Assembly (NCBI GenBank): GCA_913061435.1
Contig: CAJXUK010000001.1
Location: 233,770-297,769 of the forward strand
DNA: 64,000 nucleotides
Source of the DNA: an uncultured Thalassolituus sp.
GTDB lineage: Bacteria; Pseudomonadota; Gammaproteobacteria; Pseudomonadales; Oceanobacteraceae
Direction: 5' to 3'
Positions 8,042 to 16,865 of the stretch are shown here, piece by piece (positions within the stretch are counted from its first letter, which is position 1; each line of letters opens with the position of its first letter). The notes under the pieces are model-generated. The model did no database searches and was not told where the DNA came from. It worked only from the letters and a program-made list of their open reading frames with translations. Both the position numbers and the translations under genes were made by a program.

Positions 8042-9913
8042 TTATTTATTATCGACTCTTGGCTTCGTCCTATTTTCAGCTAAGGTAAGACAAATTAACT
8101 TACCACGCCCACCTTCGATAGCTGAGGATGGTAAATTTGCATTACTAGTACATACTTCACCTTCAGATGTGAAAATAAAGTCGCGAATAAAAGTAACTCG
8201 CGTTGGGCTAGGGTAAGCTAAAAATGTTTCTAATTCTGGATTAAAACGTAAAATACGATCCGACATATTGGCTGCAATCCAAACATCTTGAGTTTTAGGG
8301 TCAATACCCACAGCATATGGAGTTTCATACTCGCCTTCAGCCAATAAAGGTAATTTATAATCTTTGACGAAGGTTTCGCTGCGCGTATCAAATTTCATTA
8401 ATACTCCGCTTTCAAAAGACGGAATCCAAAGTGTACCGTCTTTAGCAAAACGTAAGCGACGCGGCGCAGGGTAAGGTGTTTTGAATTCTGTCACAGTGCC
8501 GGATACAGGATCAATTTTTCCGATGTAATTTGAATACAATTTTGAATACCAGATCGCACCATCAATTGGACTGACATCAATGCCGTAAGGCAAGTTTAAT
8601 ATTTCTCGGCCTTCACCACTGACCTTATGATGGGATAAAGTTACGTGCATATTTTCTTTACCAAACCAAGATGCAATTTCAAGCACAGAAGGTAAAAAGG
8701 CATCAGATATCCAACGCCAAAATCCATTAGAAGGAAGATCTATTAAAGTAATTTCTTTCGTTTCGATATTCATACGGCCAATTTGATTAGATAAGGCCAA
8801 TGTGAACCACAACTCTCCTTTGTTGTCAAAACGCAGCGTATGCGGATAAACAGCATCCTTCCCAATAGCAATAAACTCAGTTTCGCGTGTTTTAGGGTCG
8901 ATAATTCCAATTTCAGCAGCCAATGAATTGGTTGTATACAATTTTTGGTCAGGCCCAACAACGATAGAGTGCGGACCATGATGTGCTTGAAAAGTACCTA
9001 GAGGTGCGACAGCGCCAGCAAACATACCTCCCAGTGGCAGGTCATTTGCAGGCCATTGAATGTGATCAATTTCGTTGGTTTGTCTATCCAGTATCCATAT
9101 TTTATCAGTACTCATATCAACGCCGTAGATTAAGCCGTCCTCACCCATTTCAACGTCGTGCACATAATTAACCGGGCCGCCAAATGACCATTCACGCCAA
9201 ATTGTTCCTGGCAGCTGTGGATGCATAGAGCGAGTTCTGAAAGCTTTTACCGCTTGCCCATTAAAACTATTGGCTAAGGTTTCTGAAAAAGCTACTTCAT
9301 TTTCCCTCGTAATCAAAGCGCCATAACCCTGCATACGCTGAATAACCGAAGCCCACTGATCTTCTGTTTTTGGTGTACGTGTTGTGCTATTGCCAATTTG
9401 ATGACAAAAATGACACTGACTTATAAAGTCTTGCTTAGTGTCATTATCATTCCACTTAACTGCCGACGCATGAGCACTGGCGGTCAGACGTTCAGAAATT
9501 TTCACGGGGTCAGTGAGTGGATGAACCTGTAACACTTGTGGCGATAATAGACCTGTAGGAATACCAATTTCGTGATCTGAAAAAGCGGCCCCCGCTCTCG
9601 CACGCAAGATTAGTGGTGGTCTTAAAAAATCTTGTTCAAGCGCCCAATTTCCTTGATTGTCTGTGTAGTGCGTAATACTAACGCCTCTACTATCAGTAAC
9701 TGTAACCATGGCGCCAGCAACAGCAATCGATTGATTGGTATCAGTTGTTACATGTTGTTTATTAACCAGCACCACACCAGAGACTTTAGTACTAGCTAAA
9801 GTCTCTTTTGGTATTGGGTCACTCAACGCGGCTATAACTATATTAGTCGATAGCATAAGTGTGCTGAAGCATAAAATTTTTGTATTATTTTTAATTGTTT
9901 CAATCACATTCAC
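8042..9913 (-). CDS. Secreted protein: CarboxypepD_reg-like domain, c-type haem motif and Vgb/SMP-30-type beta-propeller
   Basis: A 623-residue exported protein. Residues 1-29 form a signal peptide. About 43-130 look like a carboxypeptidase-regulatory/transthyretin-like beta-sandwich (VSGVVLVNK, AGAMVTVTDSRG, YTDNQGNWAL). CHFCH at 167-171 is a c-type haem motif, and RMQGYGALI follows as in short cytochrome c domains. From about 240 to the end, repeats such as HGPHSIVVGPDQKLYTTN, PHTLRFDNKGELWFT and RRLRFAKDGTLWIPS are the streptogramin-lyase (Vgb)-like six-bladed propeller. The start is GTG with GAGAG about 9 nt upstream. Substrate is unknown; antibiotic lyase activity should not be assumed. 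It is probably co-expressed with the hydrolase upstream. Confidence 0.8.
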   Translation of the reverse strand: MNVIETIKNNTKILCFSTLMLSTNIVIAALSDPIPKETLASTKVSGVVLVNKQHVTTDTNQSIAVAGAMVTVTDSRGVSITHYTDNQGNWALEQDFLRPPLILRARAGAAFSDHEIGIPTGLLSPQVLQVHPLTDPVKISERLTASAHASAVKWNDNDTKQDFISQCHFCHQIGNSTTRTPKTEDQWASVIQRMQGYGALITRENEVAFSETLANSFNGQAVKAFRTRSMHPQLPGTIWREWSFGGPVNYVHDVEMGEDGLIYGVDMSTDKIWILDRQTNEIDHIQWPANDLPLGGMFAGAVAPLGTFQAHHGPHSIVVGPDQKLYTTNSLAAEIGIIDPKTRETEFIAIGKDAVYPHTLRFDNKGELWFTLALSNQIGRMNIETKEITLIDLPSNGFWRWISDAFLPSVLEIASWFGKENMHVTLSHHKVSGEGREILNLPYGIDVSPIDGAIWYSKLYSNYIGKIDPVSGTVTEFKTPYPAPRRLRFAKDGTLWIPSFESGVLMKFDTRSETFVKDYKLPLLAEGEYETPYAVGIDPKTQDVWIAANMSDRILRFNPELETFLAYPSPTRVTFIRDFIFTSEGEVCTSNANLPSSAIEGGRGKLICLTLAENRTKPRVDNK

Positions 9914-10036
9914 AATGCTTACTCTCGATAATCTACTTTTTTGATTGTCATATAATATAGTAAGGCTTACTTATTTCTTTGTTCTGACAGGCCAGATGCT
10001 TAACCTAGCCTGCCATATTCAATAAAAGAAAAATAA

Positions 10037-11695
10037 TTATAAAGTAGGAAGCGTTAAAGAAGACTGTGTACCTCGATGAAATTCCAAATCTATTACATTG
10101 TTCTTTCTATTAATTGGCTCATATTCGATGTCTTTACTGTCTATAGCCAAAACCACTTTATGACCGACTGGGATATTATAAGCAATTGTCGTCATATCAA
10201 ATGCCAAACGCTGCGTTTTGCCTTTTTTGATGGCGGGCAAAGTTTTGGCGCCATGAGTAATTAAAGTCGCAATGCCGCTTGGTGACATGTCGTACAAATA
10301 GGCCACTAACTGTAGACTATCTGTGTTCGATTTCGCCTGAATGCTCACACTTGGAGTGCCACGAATTTTTAGAGTGTTGGTCAATCTTTCTGAATTAAAA
10401 TAAACAGAATTAACGGGAGAGGATAACGGAACACTAGTAATCACAGGCACATTCAACTGTCCCAGTAGCTCAGTAAAAAGTGGAACCCCTGTCGCAAATA
10501 GAGAATCTAATTGAGAGTGAAAGCGGTTTTTGCGCAAGCGCCACTTGCTGTATTTGTAGGTTTCTAAGTCACCACTATCAAACAATCTACGCGGATGCAA
10601 GTAATAACGAGTATCTTCCGCATCAGTGATTGGAAACTTATCAAAACCCTCGAATTTATCTGTAAACTTAACTTTCATTTGTACAGGTTTGGCGTTGGCA
10701 ATGTCGGTTTGGATACCTTTTAGGTGTAGATCAAACCATTGATAGGTATTATTCCACATCAGGTTATCCCCAATTCCTGTTAAGCTCGGTAAAACTTCTG
10801 CCGACGCATGGGTACCCGGTAGAAGATCGATGTGCTTTGGTCCTGTTAACTGACTAAATAAATCTAAAACGGTGTTGGGTTGAAATAAATTATCGCCATA
10901 AGCTTTACCAAAATAAATTGCAGTACCATTGATATTAAATTCATCAACATAATTAACAGGAGAACGAATAGCAGCCCAATCTAAAATTTCAGGAATTTGT
11001 GCTAAATTTTGTTGTTTAAGATCATCCCAGTGCTGATTCAAAATCGGATCAGGATTAGCAAGCAAGTCACCTAGCAGGGTCAAAAACTCACCCCATGCTC
11101 TACGTGGAGTTTTTTCGCCATAAAGCGCGTCCCCTAAGTCCCCCCAAGCGCTCATAGCCGATACTGCAGAGATTCGGTCATCCGCCGCCGCTCCTAATAA
11201 ACTGATACCTGCACCATACGAAATACCTGCAGCACCTATAGCACTTGGGTCAACGGGATAATTAGAAATAAGGTAGTCGATAACTCGAGAGAAATCGTCA
11301 ATATCTTTAGGGCCTGCCGTATCGACAAGACCACCAGAAGTACCCCAGCCACGAGAAGCATAGCTTAATACAATATAACCCTTTTCAGCTAAGTCTGCTG
11401 CTTGCTCTAGATACTGATATTCAGTCATAGCCCAACTGTTAACGAAGATAATTGCTGGCAACAAACCATTAATATTATTGGGAACAAATATATTAGCCGA
11501 CAGTAAAACATCATCACTTGCAGTAATTACAACATCATCATCAGTCGTAAATTCTTCAGACTCAGGAAATACACCTTGGTTAAAAATTCCTGAAACAAAA
11601 TTTAAAATGGGAATTAACCTACCTTCAGAGTAAGCTATGGGAGTGTTCATCATTAATGTACTTATGCTGAGTAACAACAGTATTTTTTTTAACAT
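10037..11695 (-). CDS. Secreted CocE/NonD-family alpha/beta hydrolase
   Basis: A 552-residue exported hydrolase of the X-Pro dipeptidyl-peptidase/CocE type. Residues 1-23 are a signal peptide. The core shows ANIFVPNNINGLLPAIIFVN, SYASRGWGTSGG (oxyanion and substrate region) and the nucleophile elbow GISYG with Ser159. A His follows in LLPGTHAS. The C-terminal third (from about 400) is a beta-rich jelly-roll as in CocE, ending in PVGHKVVLAIDSKD. Family members hydrolyse esters, amides or Xaa-Pro peptides; the substrate here is unknown. AAAGG precedes the ATG. It reads away from an AraC regulator across a spacer containing a phased direct repeat. Confidence 0.85.
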   Translation of the reverse strand: MLKKILLLLSISTLMMNTPIAYSEGRLIPILNFVSGIFNQGVFPESEEFTTDDDVVITASDDVLLSANIFVPNNINGLLPAIIFVNSWAMTEYQYLEQAADLAEKGYIVLSYASRGWGTSGGLVDTAGPKDIDDFSRVIDYLISNYPVDPSAIGAAGISYGAGISLLGAAADDRISAVSAMSAWGDLGDALYGEKTPRRAWGEFLTLLGDLLANPDPILNQHWDDLKQQNLAQIPEILDWAAIRSPVNYVDEFNINGTAIYFGKAYGDNLFQPNTVLDLFSQLTGPKHIDLLPGTHASAEVLPSLTGIGDNLMWNNTYQWFDLHLKGIQTDIANAKPVQMKVKFTDKFEGFDKFPITDAEDTRYYLHPRRLFDSGDLETYKYSKWRLRKNRFHSQLDSLFATGVPLFTELLGQLNVPVITSVPLSSPVNSVYFNSERLTNTLKIRGTPSVSIQAKSNTDSLQLVAYLYDMSPSGIATLITHGAKTLPAIKKGKTQRLAFDMTTIAYNIPVGHKVVLAIDSKDIEYEPINRKNNVIDLEFHRGTQSSLTLPTL

Positions 11696-12009
11696 TCTGC
11701 ATACCTTTTTTTCTTTTTATAACGTATTTTATTGTTTTTTTTCTACTGCATTCCTTTGCTGCTTTAAACCTTATGGTTATTATATTTATTACTAGATGCC
11801 TGCAACTAAAACACCCTAATAATTAATAATGCTATTGAATACTAGTCTGAATTTTTTTTTAAATTGGTTATAACAGGACATTATTTTGTCTTAACAGGAC
11901 AAAGATATAAATCATCTAATATTCGACTACATGACTGTATTAAAAGTATGAGTATTTATTTGGCTACGATGAGCTATAATTATTTTTAAAAAATTAAAAG
12001 AGAATTTAA
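11696..12009. promoter_or_regulatory. Divergent control region between hydrolase and AraC regulator
   Basis: This 314-bp AT-rich spacer contains no gene. It holds two identical 10-mers TAACAGGACA at 11871-11880 and 11892-11901, exactly 21 bp apart, which is two helical turns on the same DNA face. AraC-family dimers commonly bind such direct repeats. The second copy also sits inside a small inverted repeat TTTGTC/GACAAA. I infer that this is the operator of the AraC protein encoded at 12010. The repeats are about 110 bp before its start codon and about 175 bp before the hydrolase start. Confidence 0.65.
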
Positions 12010-13029
12010 ATGTCAGCTATTCGAGCACCTGGCTTAGGTCGTGGCAGCATTTCAGCCCTTGTTCGTTATGCAAAAACACACTCAATACCTTTGTCGCAAT
12101 GTTTGGCTCAAACGAAAATAAAACACAACTTCGATAAACTTATTGAAGACCCCTCGCCAGAACAAGAAGTGATTCTAATTAGTAATCTAATTCGACATCT
12201 AGGAAAACCTTTCTTAACAGGATTTTCAGTAGGTATCAATTATAAGGTTGGAGACCTAGGAGTATTAGGATTAGCTCTTATGTCGAGTAAAAACGCAGCT
12301 CATGCTGCTGAAATCGGCATGCGTTATTTGAATCAAGCCTTTAACTTTACTCAGTTTAACCTTATACAAACAGGCGACTTGCTGACCATGAGGTGGCAGA
12401 TGAATCAAAGTTATTCAGAAGAAATTGAGCAGTTTTTGATTGGTCGCGATATCGGCATTATTCATTTCATTTACCGCCATATTAATTTTGATACAGATGT
12501 TGTTCGCTTCCATAAGGTGGGCCTTTCCTTTGATTTTTTAGCGGGAATTAATGAAGTCAGCAAAGCATTTGGTTGCCCTGTTCAGTACAATCAAGAATGT
12601 ACATTTTTGACAACGGAATTAATTCACTTAAATACCCCACCGCCTTTTTCAAATCCTGCCAATGCACAAATTATTGAAGATACCTATTTTAATAATCTGA
12701 ATAAGTTTGATTTAACACTAAGCCAAAAAATAAAAAAACGACTAATGGCGAACGCAGATTTGAATGTGCAAAAAAGTGAAATTGCAGACCTTTATTATTT
12801 ATCTGAAAGAACGCTTGCACGACACTTAAATAAAGAAGGTACTAGTTGGCGAAAATTGTTAAGTGAGGTGCGCATAGAGAAAGCCACCCTATTACTCAAA
12901 AATAGCCAAGACTCTATACAGCAGGTATGTGATCAGGTTGGGTTTGCCAGCATAAGTTCATTTTGCCACGCTTTTCAAAAAGCACATAACGTGTCACCAA
13001 GTGAGTATCGACGGTCAAATAAAAAATAA
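12010..13029 (+). CDS. AraC-family transcriptional regulator with arabinose_bd-type N-terminal domain
   Basis: A 339-residue regulator. Residues about 20-210 match the PF12625-type ligand domain of AraC proteins such as OruR/ArgR-like and fatty-acid or alcohol-responsive regulators (GDLGVLGLALMSSKNAAHAAEI is typical). Residues about 235-335 are the double helix-turn-helix: DLYYLSERTLARHLNKEGTSW, then VCDQVGFASISSFCHAFQKA and SPSEYRR. The ATG has AGAG 8 bp upstream. It is divergent from the CocE-like hydrolase and likely controls it and the genes behind it. The inducer is unknown; the N-terminal domain suggests a small, often lipidic, ligand. Confidence 0.9.
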   Translation: MSAIRAPGLGRGSISALVRYAKTHSIPLSQCLAQTKIKHNFDKLIEDPSPEQEVILISNLIRHLGKPFLTGFSVGINYKVGDLGVLGLALMSSKNAAHAAEIGMRYLNQAFNFTQFNLIQTGDLLTMRWQMNQSYSEEIEQFLIGRDIGIIHFIYRHINFDTDVVRFHKVGLSFDFLAGINEVSKAFGCPVQYNQECTFLTTELIHLNTPPPFSNPANAQIIEDTYFNNLNKFDLTLSQKIKKRLMANADLNVQKSEIADLYYLSERTLARHLNKEGTSWRKLLSEVRIEKATLLLKNSQDSIQQVCDQVGFASISSFCHAFQKAHNVSPSEYRRSNKK

Positions 13030-13123
13030 GTGAGCACACGCGGAAGAGTTACGAGTTAGAGAAAAAAACAAATATTTATAGATAATATAATTAAATATTT
13101 TAAATGGATTATATAAATAGGGA

Positions 13124-13210
13124 TGGTACCCGGGGCCGGACTTGAACCGGCACAGCATTGCTGCCGGGGGATTTTAAGTCCCCTGTGTCTACCAATTCCA
13201 CCACCCGGGC
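13124..13210 (-). tRNA. tRNA-Leu (anticodon TAA)
   Basis: Read leftward, the sequence folds as a class II tRNA: acceptor GCCCGGG pairs with CCCGGGT (G1:U72 wobble), anticodon loop CTTAAAA with TAA, a long variable arm, the T-loop GGTTCGAGTCC and an encoded CCA (13124-13126). It is the last of three tRNAs in a row. Confidence 0.95.
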
Positions 13211-13254
13211 ATCGAATGTTAGCTTGCGCTAAAAGATCATTTTGATCTTGAGGA

Positions 13255-13328
13255 TGGAGGCGTGACCCGGAGTCGAACCGGGCTACGTGGATTTGCAATC
13301 CAGTGCATAACCGCTTTGCTATCACGCC
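13255..13328 (-). tRNA. tRNA-Cys (anticodon GCA)
   Basis: A 74-nt tRNA on the minus strand. Acceptor GGCGTGA pairs with TCACGCC, the anticodon loop reads TTGCAAA, the T-arm is GGTTCGACTCC, and CCA is encoded (13255-13257). The spacer to tRNA-Leu contains a short hairpin AAGATCA/TGATCTT that may help processing. Confidence 0.96.
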
Positions 13329-13372
13329 ATCCTGTATCTCTATATGCCAATTCAAACTGGTAAAGATTGAAT

Positions 13373-13448
13373 TGGAGCGGAAAAGGAGACTCGAACTCCC
13401 GACCCCAACCTTGGCAAGGTTATGCTCTACCAACTGAGCTATTTCCGC
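13373..13448 (-). tRNA. tRNA-Gly (anticodon GCC)
   Basis: A 76-nt tRNA on the minus strand. Acceptor GCGGAAA pairs with TTTCCGC, D-arm AGCTCAGTTGGTAGAGC, anticodon loop TTGCCAA, T-arm GAGTTCGAGTCTC and encoded CCA. It is the first of the Gly-Cys-Leu trio, the same order that follows pgsA in Escherichia and Pseudomonas. Confidence 0.97.
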
Positions 13449-13529
13449 ATAAAAAATACTTGATGTTTTAACTGATCTCTCAGTTTGTTCTGCTGGGTAA
13501 GTGTTGCTTGCCCCTTGAACTTGTTGCGT

Positions 13530-13557
13530 ATTATGGCGAGTTTTCAAACTGTGTCAA
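13530..13557 (-). promoter_or_regulatory. Sigma70-type promoter of the tRNA-Gly-Cys-Leu operon
   Basis: On the minus strand a perfect -35 TTGACA (13552-13557) is followed after 16 bp by CATAAT (13530-13535). The distance to tRNA-Gly (starts at 13448) is about 80 nt. It is one of the strongest promoter matches in the window. Confidence 0.8.
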
Positions 13558-13674
13558 CAAGTTTTTCCCTTATTTTTAAACAACTTACGACTTTTTTAAA
13601 AAAATAACTGAAATTGTTTAAACTTTATTCAGCTTTGACTCATTTCAGCCAAAATACACAAATATTAGATTAAT

Positions 13675-14223
13675 TTAGCTGTCTTGCATCTCTGGTAAAG
13701 CCGCTCTTAAGTACTCATACATGGACCAAACCGTTAAAGCTGCAGCAATGTACAAACTAATCATACCTAAAATACCCATCCAATGATCATGAGCAAACCC
13801 CATTACCATTGTAATCGCAGCCATCTGTAAAAAGGTTTTTACCTTACCTACCATAGACACTGCAACATCGGCACGCTTACCCAGCTCGGCCATCCATTCT
13901 CGCAAAGCAGAAATTACAACCTCACGACCAATAATAATTAATGCCGGTATGGTCAACCAGATCGTCGAATAGTGTTCGATCAACAAAGCTAAAGCGATAA
14001 CAACACTTAATTTATCCGCCACGGGGTCTAAAAAAGCACCCAAGGGTGTGGATTGGTCGAGTTTACGTGCTAGATAACCGTCAACAAAGTCAGTAAACGA
14101 TGCAATCATAAATACCCAGGCGGCTACATAGTGGGCATTGTCCGCAGGCCACAGATAAAAACAAATAACCATAACAGGAATCATCACGATACGGCTCATG
14201 GTTAAAATATTAGGTAAGTTCAT
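13675..14223 (-). CDS. pgsA: CDP-diacylglycerol-glycerol-3-phosphate 3-phosphatidyltransferase
   Basis: A 182-residue inner-membrane enzyme making phosphatidylglycerol-phosphate from CDP-diacylglycerol and glycerol-3-phosphate. The CDP-alcohol phosphatidyltransferase signature DG-x2-AR-x8-G-x3-D-x3-D is intact (DGYLARKL, then GAFLDPVAD, about residues 48-70), with several hydrophobic segments. The start MNLPNILTMSRIVMIPV is typical of PgsA. It lies 40 bp behind uvrC on the same strand and ahead of the tRNA trio, a conserved gammaproteobacterial order that supports the call. Confidence 0.96.
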   Translation of the reverse strand: MNLPNILTMSRIVMIPVMVICFYLWPADNAHYVAAWVFMIASFTDFVDGYLARKLDQSTPLGAFLDPVADKLSVVIALALLIEHYSTIWLTIPALIIIGREVVISALREWMAELGKRADVAVSMVGKVKTFLQMAAITMVMGFAHDHWMGILGMISLYIAAALTVWSMYEYLRAALPEMQDS

Positions 14224-14262
14224 AATTTCTCTTGTAGTTGACGTTGTAACTTTAGATTTATA

Positions 14263-16083
14263 TTAATTTAATGCGGCATAAATTTCGGTAGCAATTTTTG
14301 TACTTATGCCGGGTACCTTGGAAATTTCTTCAATAGAGGCACCTTTAAGGGTGCTCATACTACCAAAATAACGCAGCAATTCACGCCTTCTTTTCGCCCC
14401 AACTCCAGCAATAGTCTCCAAGCCTGAAGTTGCTCTGGACTTTGCTCGCTGTTTTCTGTGTCCTGTAATTGCAAATCGGTGAGCCTCGTCCCTGACTTCT
14501 TGCAGTTGTAAAAAGCCACGATCGTGAGCATTTGGCAAAATCGGTTGCGCCTCACCCTGCGGCCATAAAAATTCCCAGCCCGCCTTGCGGGTCTCTCCCT
14601 TGGAAATGCCTAAAATAAACACATCCGCTATCGCAAGTTCTTGCAATGCTCTATGCGCTTCCTTGACTTGACCTTTGGCACCATCAATTAATAACACATC
14701 AGGGTAATTTTGTTGTTCTTTTAAGCGCGAAAAATGCCTAAATACAGCCTGATGTATAGCGGCATAATCATCACCCGCTTTAACATCCTTGATATTAAAG
14801 CGGCGGTATAGGTCTCTTCGAGCGCCTTGAGTGTCTGCAACCACACAAGAAGCAACAGTCGCCTCACCCTGAGCATGACTGATATCAAAGCATTCTATAC
14901 GGTTAGGAATATTTACTAGGCCCAGTAATTTTTGAACCGCTTTAAAACGCTCCAAATACGCATTGTCTTCCAAAGATTTAGCTAACGCTGAATTTTCAGC
15001 ATTATCACGAGTCATTTGTAACCATTTTTTCTTTTGCGCCTTGGGCTGACGCAACCAATAACAGGGCCTATTGCTAACTTCATTTACTGCGGCAAGAATA
15101 ATTTCTCCATCTTCTTCAGTAAGGTCAAATAATAATTGATCTGGAAAGCCGTTGGCTGGTGAACCCGACAAATAATATTGTGCCAGCATTTCTTTTAGTA
15201 CTTCGCCTGCTTCCTCATCAAGTACATTTTTAGGTAGATAGCTTTTACTATTAATTAAAGTACCTTCTCTAAAGCTTAGGCGCTGGACACACAATGTTCC
15301 CTTACTATTATGAACGGCCCAGCAGTCAGCACTGCCACGCTCGTTACTAACATATTGTTTTTCTTGCAGCGTTCTTAAATTTAATAATTGATCTCTTATC
15401 TCTCCAGCACGCTCAAACAATAAGGCTTGTGCCGCTTCATCCATTTGTTGCTCTAAGTCTTTGATCAGGATTTGACTTTTACCTTGCAAAAATAAAGTCG
15501 CACTTTGTATGTCACTCTGATAATCCGCCTCATCAATCAAACCAACACAAGGCGCACTGCAGCGTTTTATTTGGTGCTGTAAACAAGGACGGCTGCGATT
15601 GTTAAAAAAAGAATCTTCGCAGTCGCGCAGTTTAAAAATTCGTTGCAGATAAGCCAAGCTTTCTCGGACCGCATAAACATTAGGGTAAGGCCCAAAGTAC
15701 TTTCCTAGCTTGGATTTTTGACCGCGACGATAAGCTAATAAAGGAAATTTATGATGACTGACATAGAGGTATGGGTATGACTTATCATCTTTTAATAAAA
15801 TATTGTATTGCGGTAAGTGCTTCTTGATTAAGGTTTGCTCAAGAAGTAAAGCTTCGGTTTCACTGGCAGTAATAATGATTTCGATACGATTAATTCTGGC
15901 GACCAAAGCCATGGTTTTATCATTAAGGCCGCGAGCACGAAAATAACTCGATACGCGCTGCTTTAAATTTTTAGCCTTACCCACATAAATAAGCTCATTT
16001 TTATCATCGAACATCTGATAAACCCCAGCCTTCTGGGTCAGGGTCGATAAAAATGCTTTAACATCAAATACTGCTGTAGACAT
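14263..16083 (-). CDS. uvrC: UvrABC excinuclease subunit C
   Basis: A 606-residue UvrC, usual length. With UvrA and UvrB it makes the dual incisions of nucleotide excision repair. Domains in order: GIY-YIG nuclease (about 15-95; GVYQMFDDKNELIYVGKAKNL), cysteine-rich region (CLQHQIKRCSAPCVG), UvrB-binding UVR domain (about 200-235), RNase H-like C-terminal nuclease (IECFDISHAQGEATVASCVV; LLIDGAKGQV) and a tandem helix-hairpin-helix end (GVGAKRRRELLRYFGS). It starts 3 bp after the gacA/uvrY stop, a known co-transcribed pair. Confidence 0.97.
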   Translation of the reverse strand: MSTAVFDVKAFLSTLTQKAGVYQMFDDKNELIYVGKAKNLKQRVSSYFRARGLNDKTMALVARINRIEIIITASETEALLLEQTLIKKHLPQYNILLKDDKSYPYLYVSHHKFPLLAYRRGQKSKLGKYFGPYPNVYAVRESLAYLQRIFKLRDCEDSFFNNRSRPCLQHQIKRCSAPCVGLIDEADYQSDIQSATLFLQGKSQILIKDLEQQMDEAAQALLFERAGEIRDQLLNLRTLQEKQYVSNERGSADCWAVHNSKGTLCVQRLSFREGTLINSKSYLPKNVLDEEAGEVLKEMLAQYYLSGSPANGFPDQLLFDLTEEDGEIILAAVNEVSNRPCYWLRQPKAQKKKWLQMTRDNAENSALAKSLEDNAYLERFKAVQKLLGLVNIPNRIECFDISHAQGEATVASCVVADTQGARRDLYRRFNIKDVKAGDDYAAIHQAVFRHFSRLKEQQNYPDVLLIDGAKGQVKEAHRALQELAIADVFILGISKGETRKAGWEFLWPQGEAQPILPNAHDRGFLQLQEVRDEAHRFAITGHRKQRAKSRATSGLETIAGVGAKRRRELLRYFGSMSTLKGASIEEISKVPGISTKIATEIYAALN

Positions 16084-16086
16084 GGT

Positions 16087-16770
16087 TTAGTCAGCAGCCT
16101 GAGAAGTATTCAATCCTGGGTATTGCATGGTTGTTTGCGCATCCAAAATACCGTGTTTCATGGCTAGAATAGTAAGTTCGATATCGCTTTTAATATCCAA
16201 CTTTGCATGAATACGATAGCGATAAGTATTCACTGTTTGAGGACTCACACACAATTTATCACTTATTTCTTGGACTTTATGGCAGTTTACAATCATTAAA
16301 ACTGTTTGCATTTCACGCTCAGACAACAAATCAAACGGCGATGCATTTCCTTCCTGAAACGGTTTAAGCGCCATTCGCTGAGCAACTTCAGGGCTAATAT
16401 AACGCTGACCTGAGTGGACTTTTAAAATCCCGCGCACCATCTCATCAACTTCGGCTCCTTTACCCATAAATCCCGAAGCACCAGCTTGCATTAATCGCGC
16501 AGCAAAAGGACCATCGTCACAAGCGGTAACGGCTATTACTTTAACATTGGGATTAGCACGTGAAACTTTTTTTGTTGCTTCTAAACCACCAATGCCTGGC
16601 ATATTAATGTCCATCAAAACAACATCGGGGATAAGTTTCCGACAGAGTGCAACCGCATCCTCACCACAATTTGCCTCACCAATAACATTAATGCCATTGG
16701 CATCGTCCAACAAACGCACTATCCCTGAACGAACAAGGTCATGATCATCAACAACTAGTACATTAATCAA
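16087..16770 (-). CDS. gacA: GacA/UvrY-type response regulator
   Basis: A 227-residue NarL/FixJ-family regulator. The receiver domain begins MINVLVVDDHDLVRSGI with phospho-acceptor Asp54 in DVVLMDINMPG. The LuxR-type HTH lies at about 150-210 (LSEREMQTVLMIV, SDKLCVSPQTVNTYRYRI). GacA/UvrY is phosphorylated by a GacS/BarA sensor and activates small RNAs that relieve RsmA/CsrA repression. Identification rests on the GacA-like receiver and position directly in front of uvrC, as in Pseudomonas and Escherichia. No sensor kinase or Rsm small RNA is seen in the window. Confidence 0.93.
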   Translation of the reverse strand: MINVLVVDDHDLVRSGIVRLLDDANGINVIGEANCGEDAVALCRKLIPDVVLMDINMPGIGGLEATKKVSRANPNVKVIAVTACDDGPFAARLMQAGASGFMGKGAEVDEMVRGILKVHSGQRYISPEVAQRMALKPFQEGNASPFDLLSEREMQTVLMIVNCHKVQEISDKLCVSPQTVNTYRYRIHAKLDIKSDIELTILAMKHGILDAQTTMQYPGLNTSQAAD

Positions 16771-16865
16771 ATATCACCTCAATATAATCGATAGCCTAAC
16801 TCCTTTTGGCTCGCATTACTTGATTCTCATTCTATGAGAATTTTTCCTATCTTAGCCTAAAAACA

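Noticed and set aside
8042..9913. Antibiotic resistance lyase (Vgb)
   Set aside because: The propeller resembles Vgb, but the haem motif, extra N-terminal domain and export do not fit a streptogramin lyase.
13056..13547. A 163-codon open frame on the minus strand through the three tRNA genes
   Set aside because: It lies directly over tRNA-Leu, -Cys and -Gly, which fold perfectly; the frame is a by-product of their sequence.
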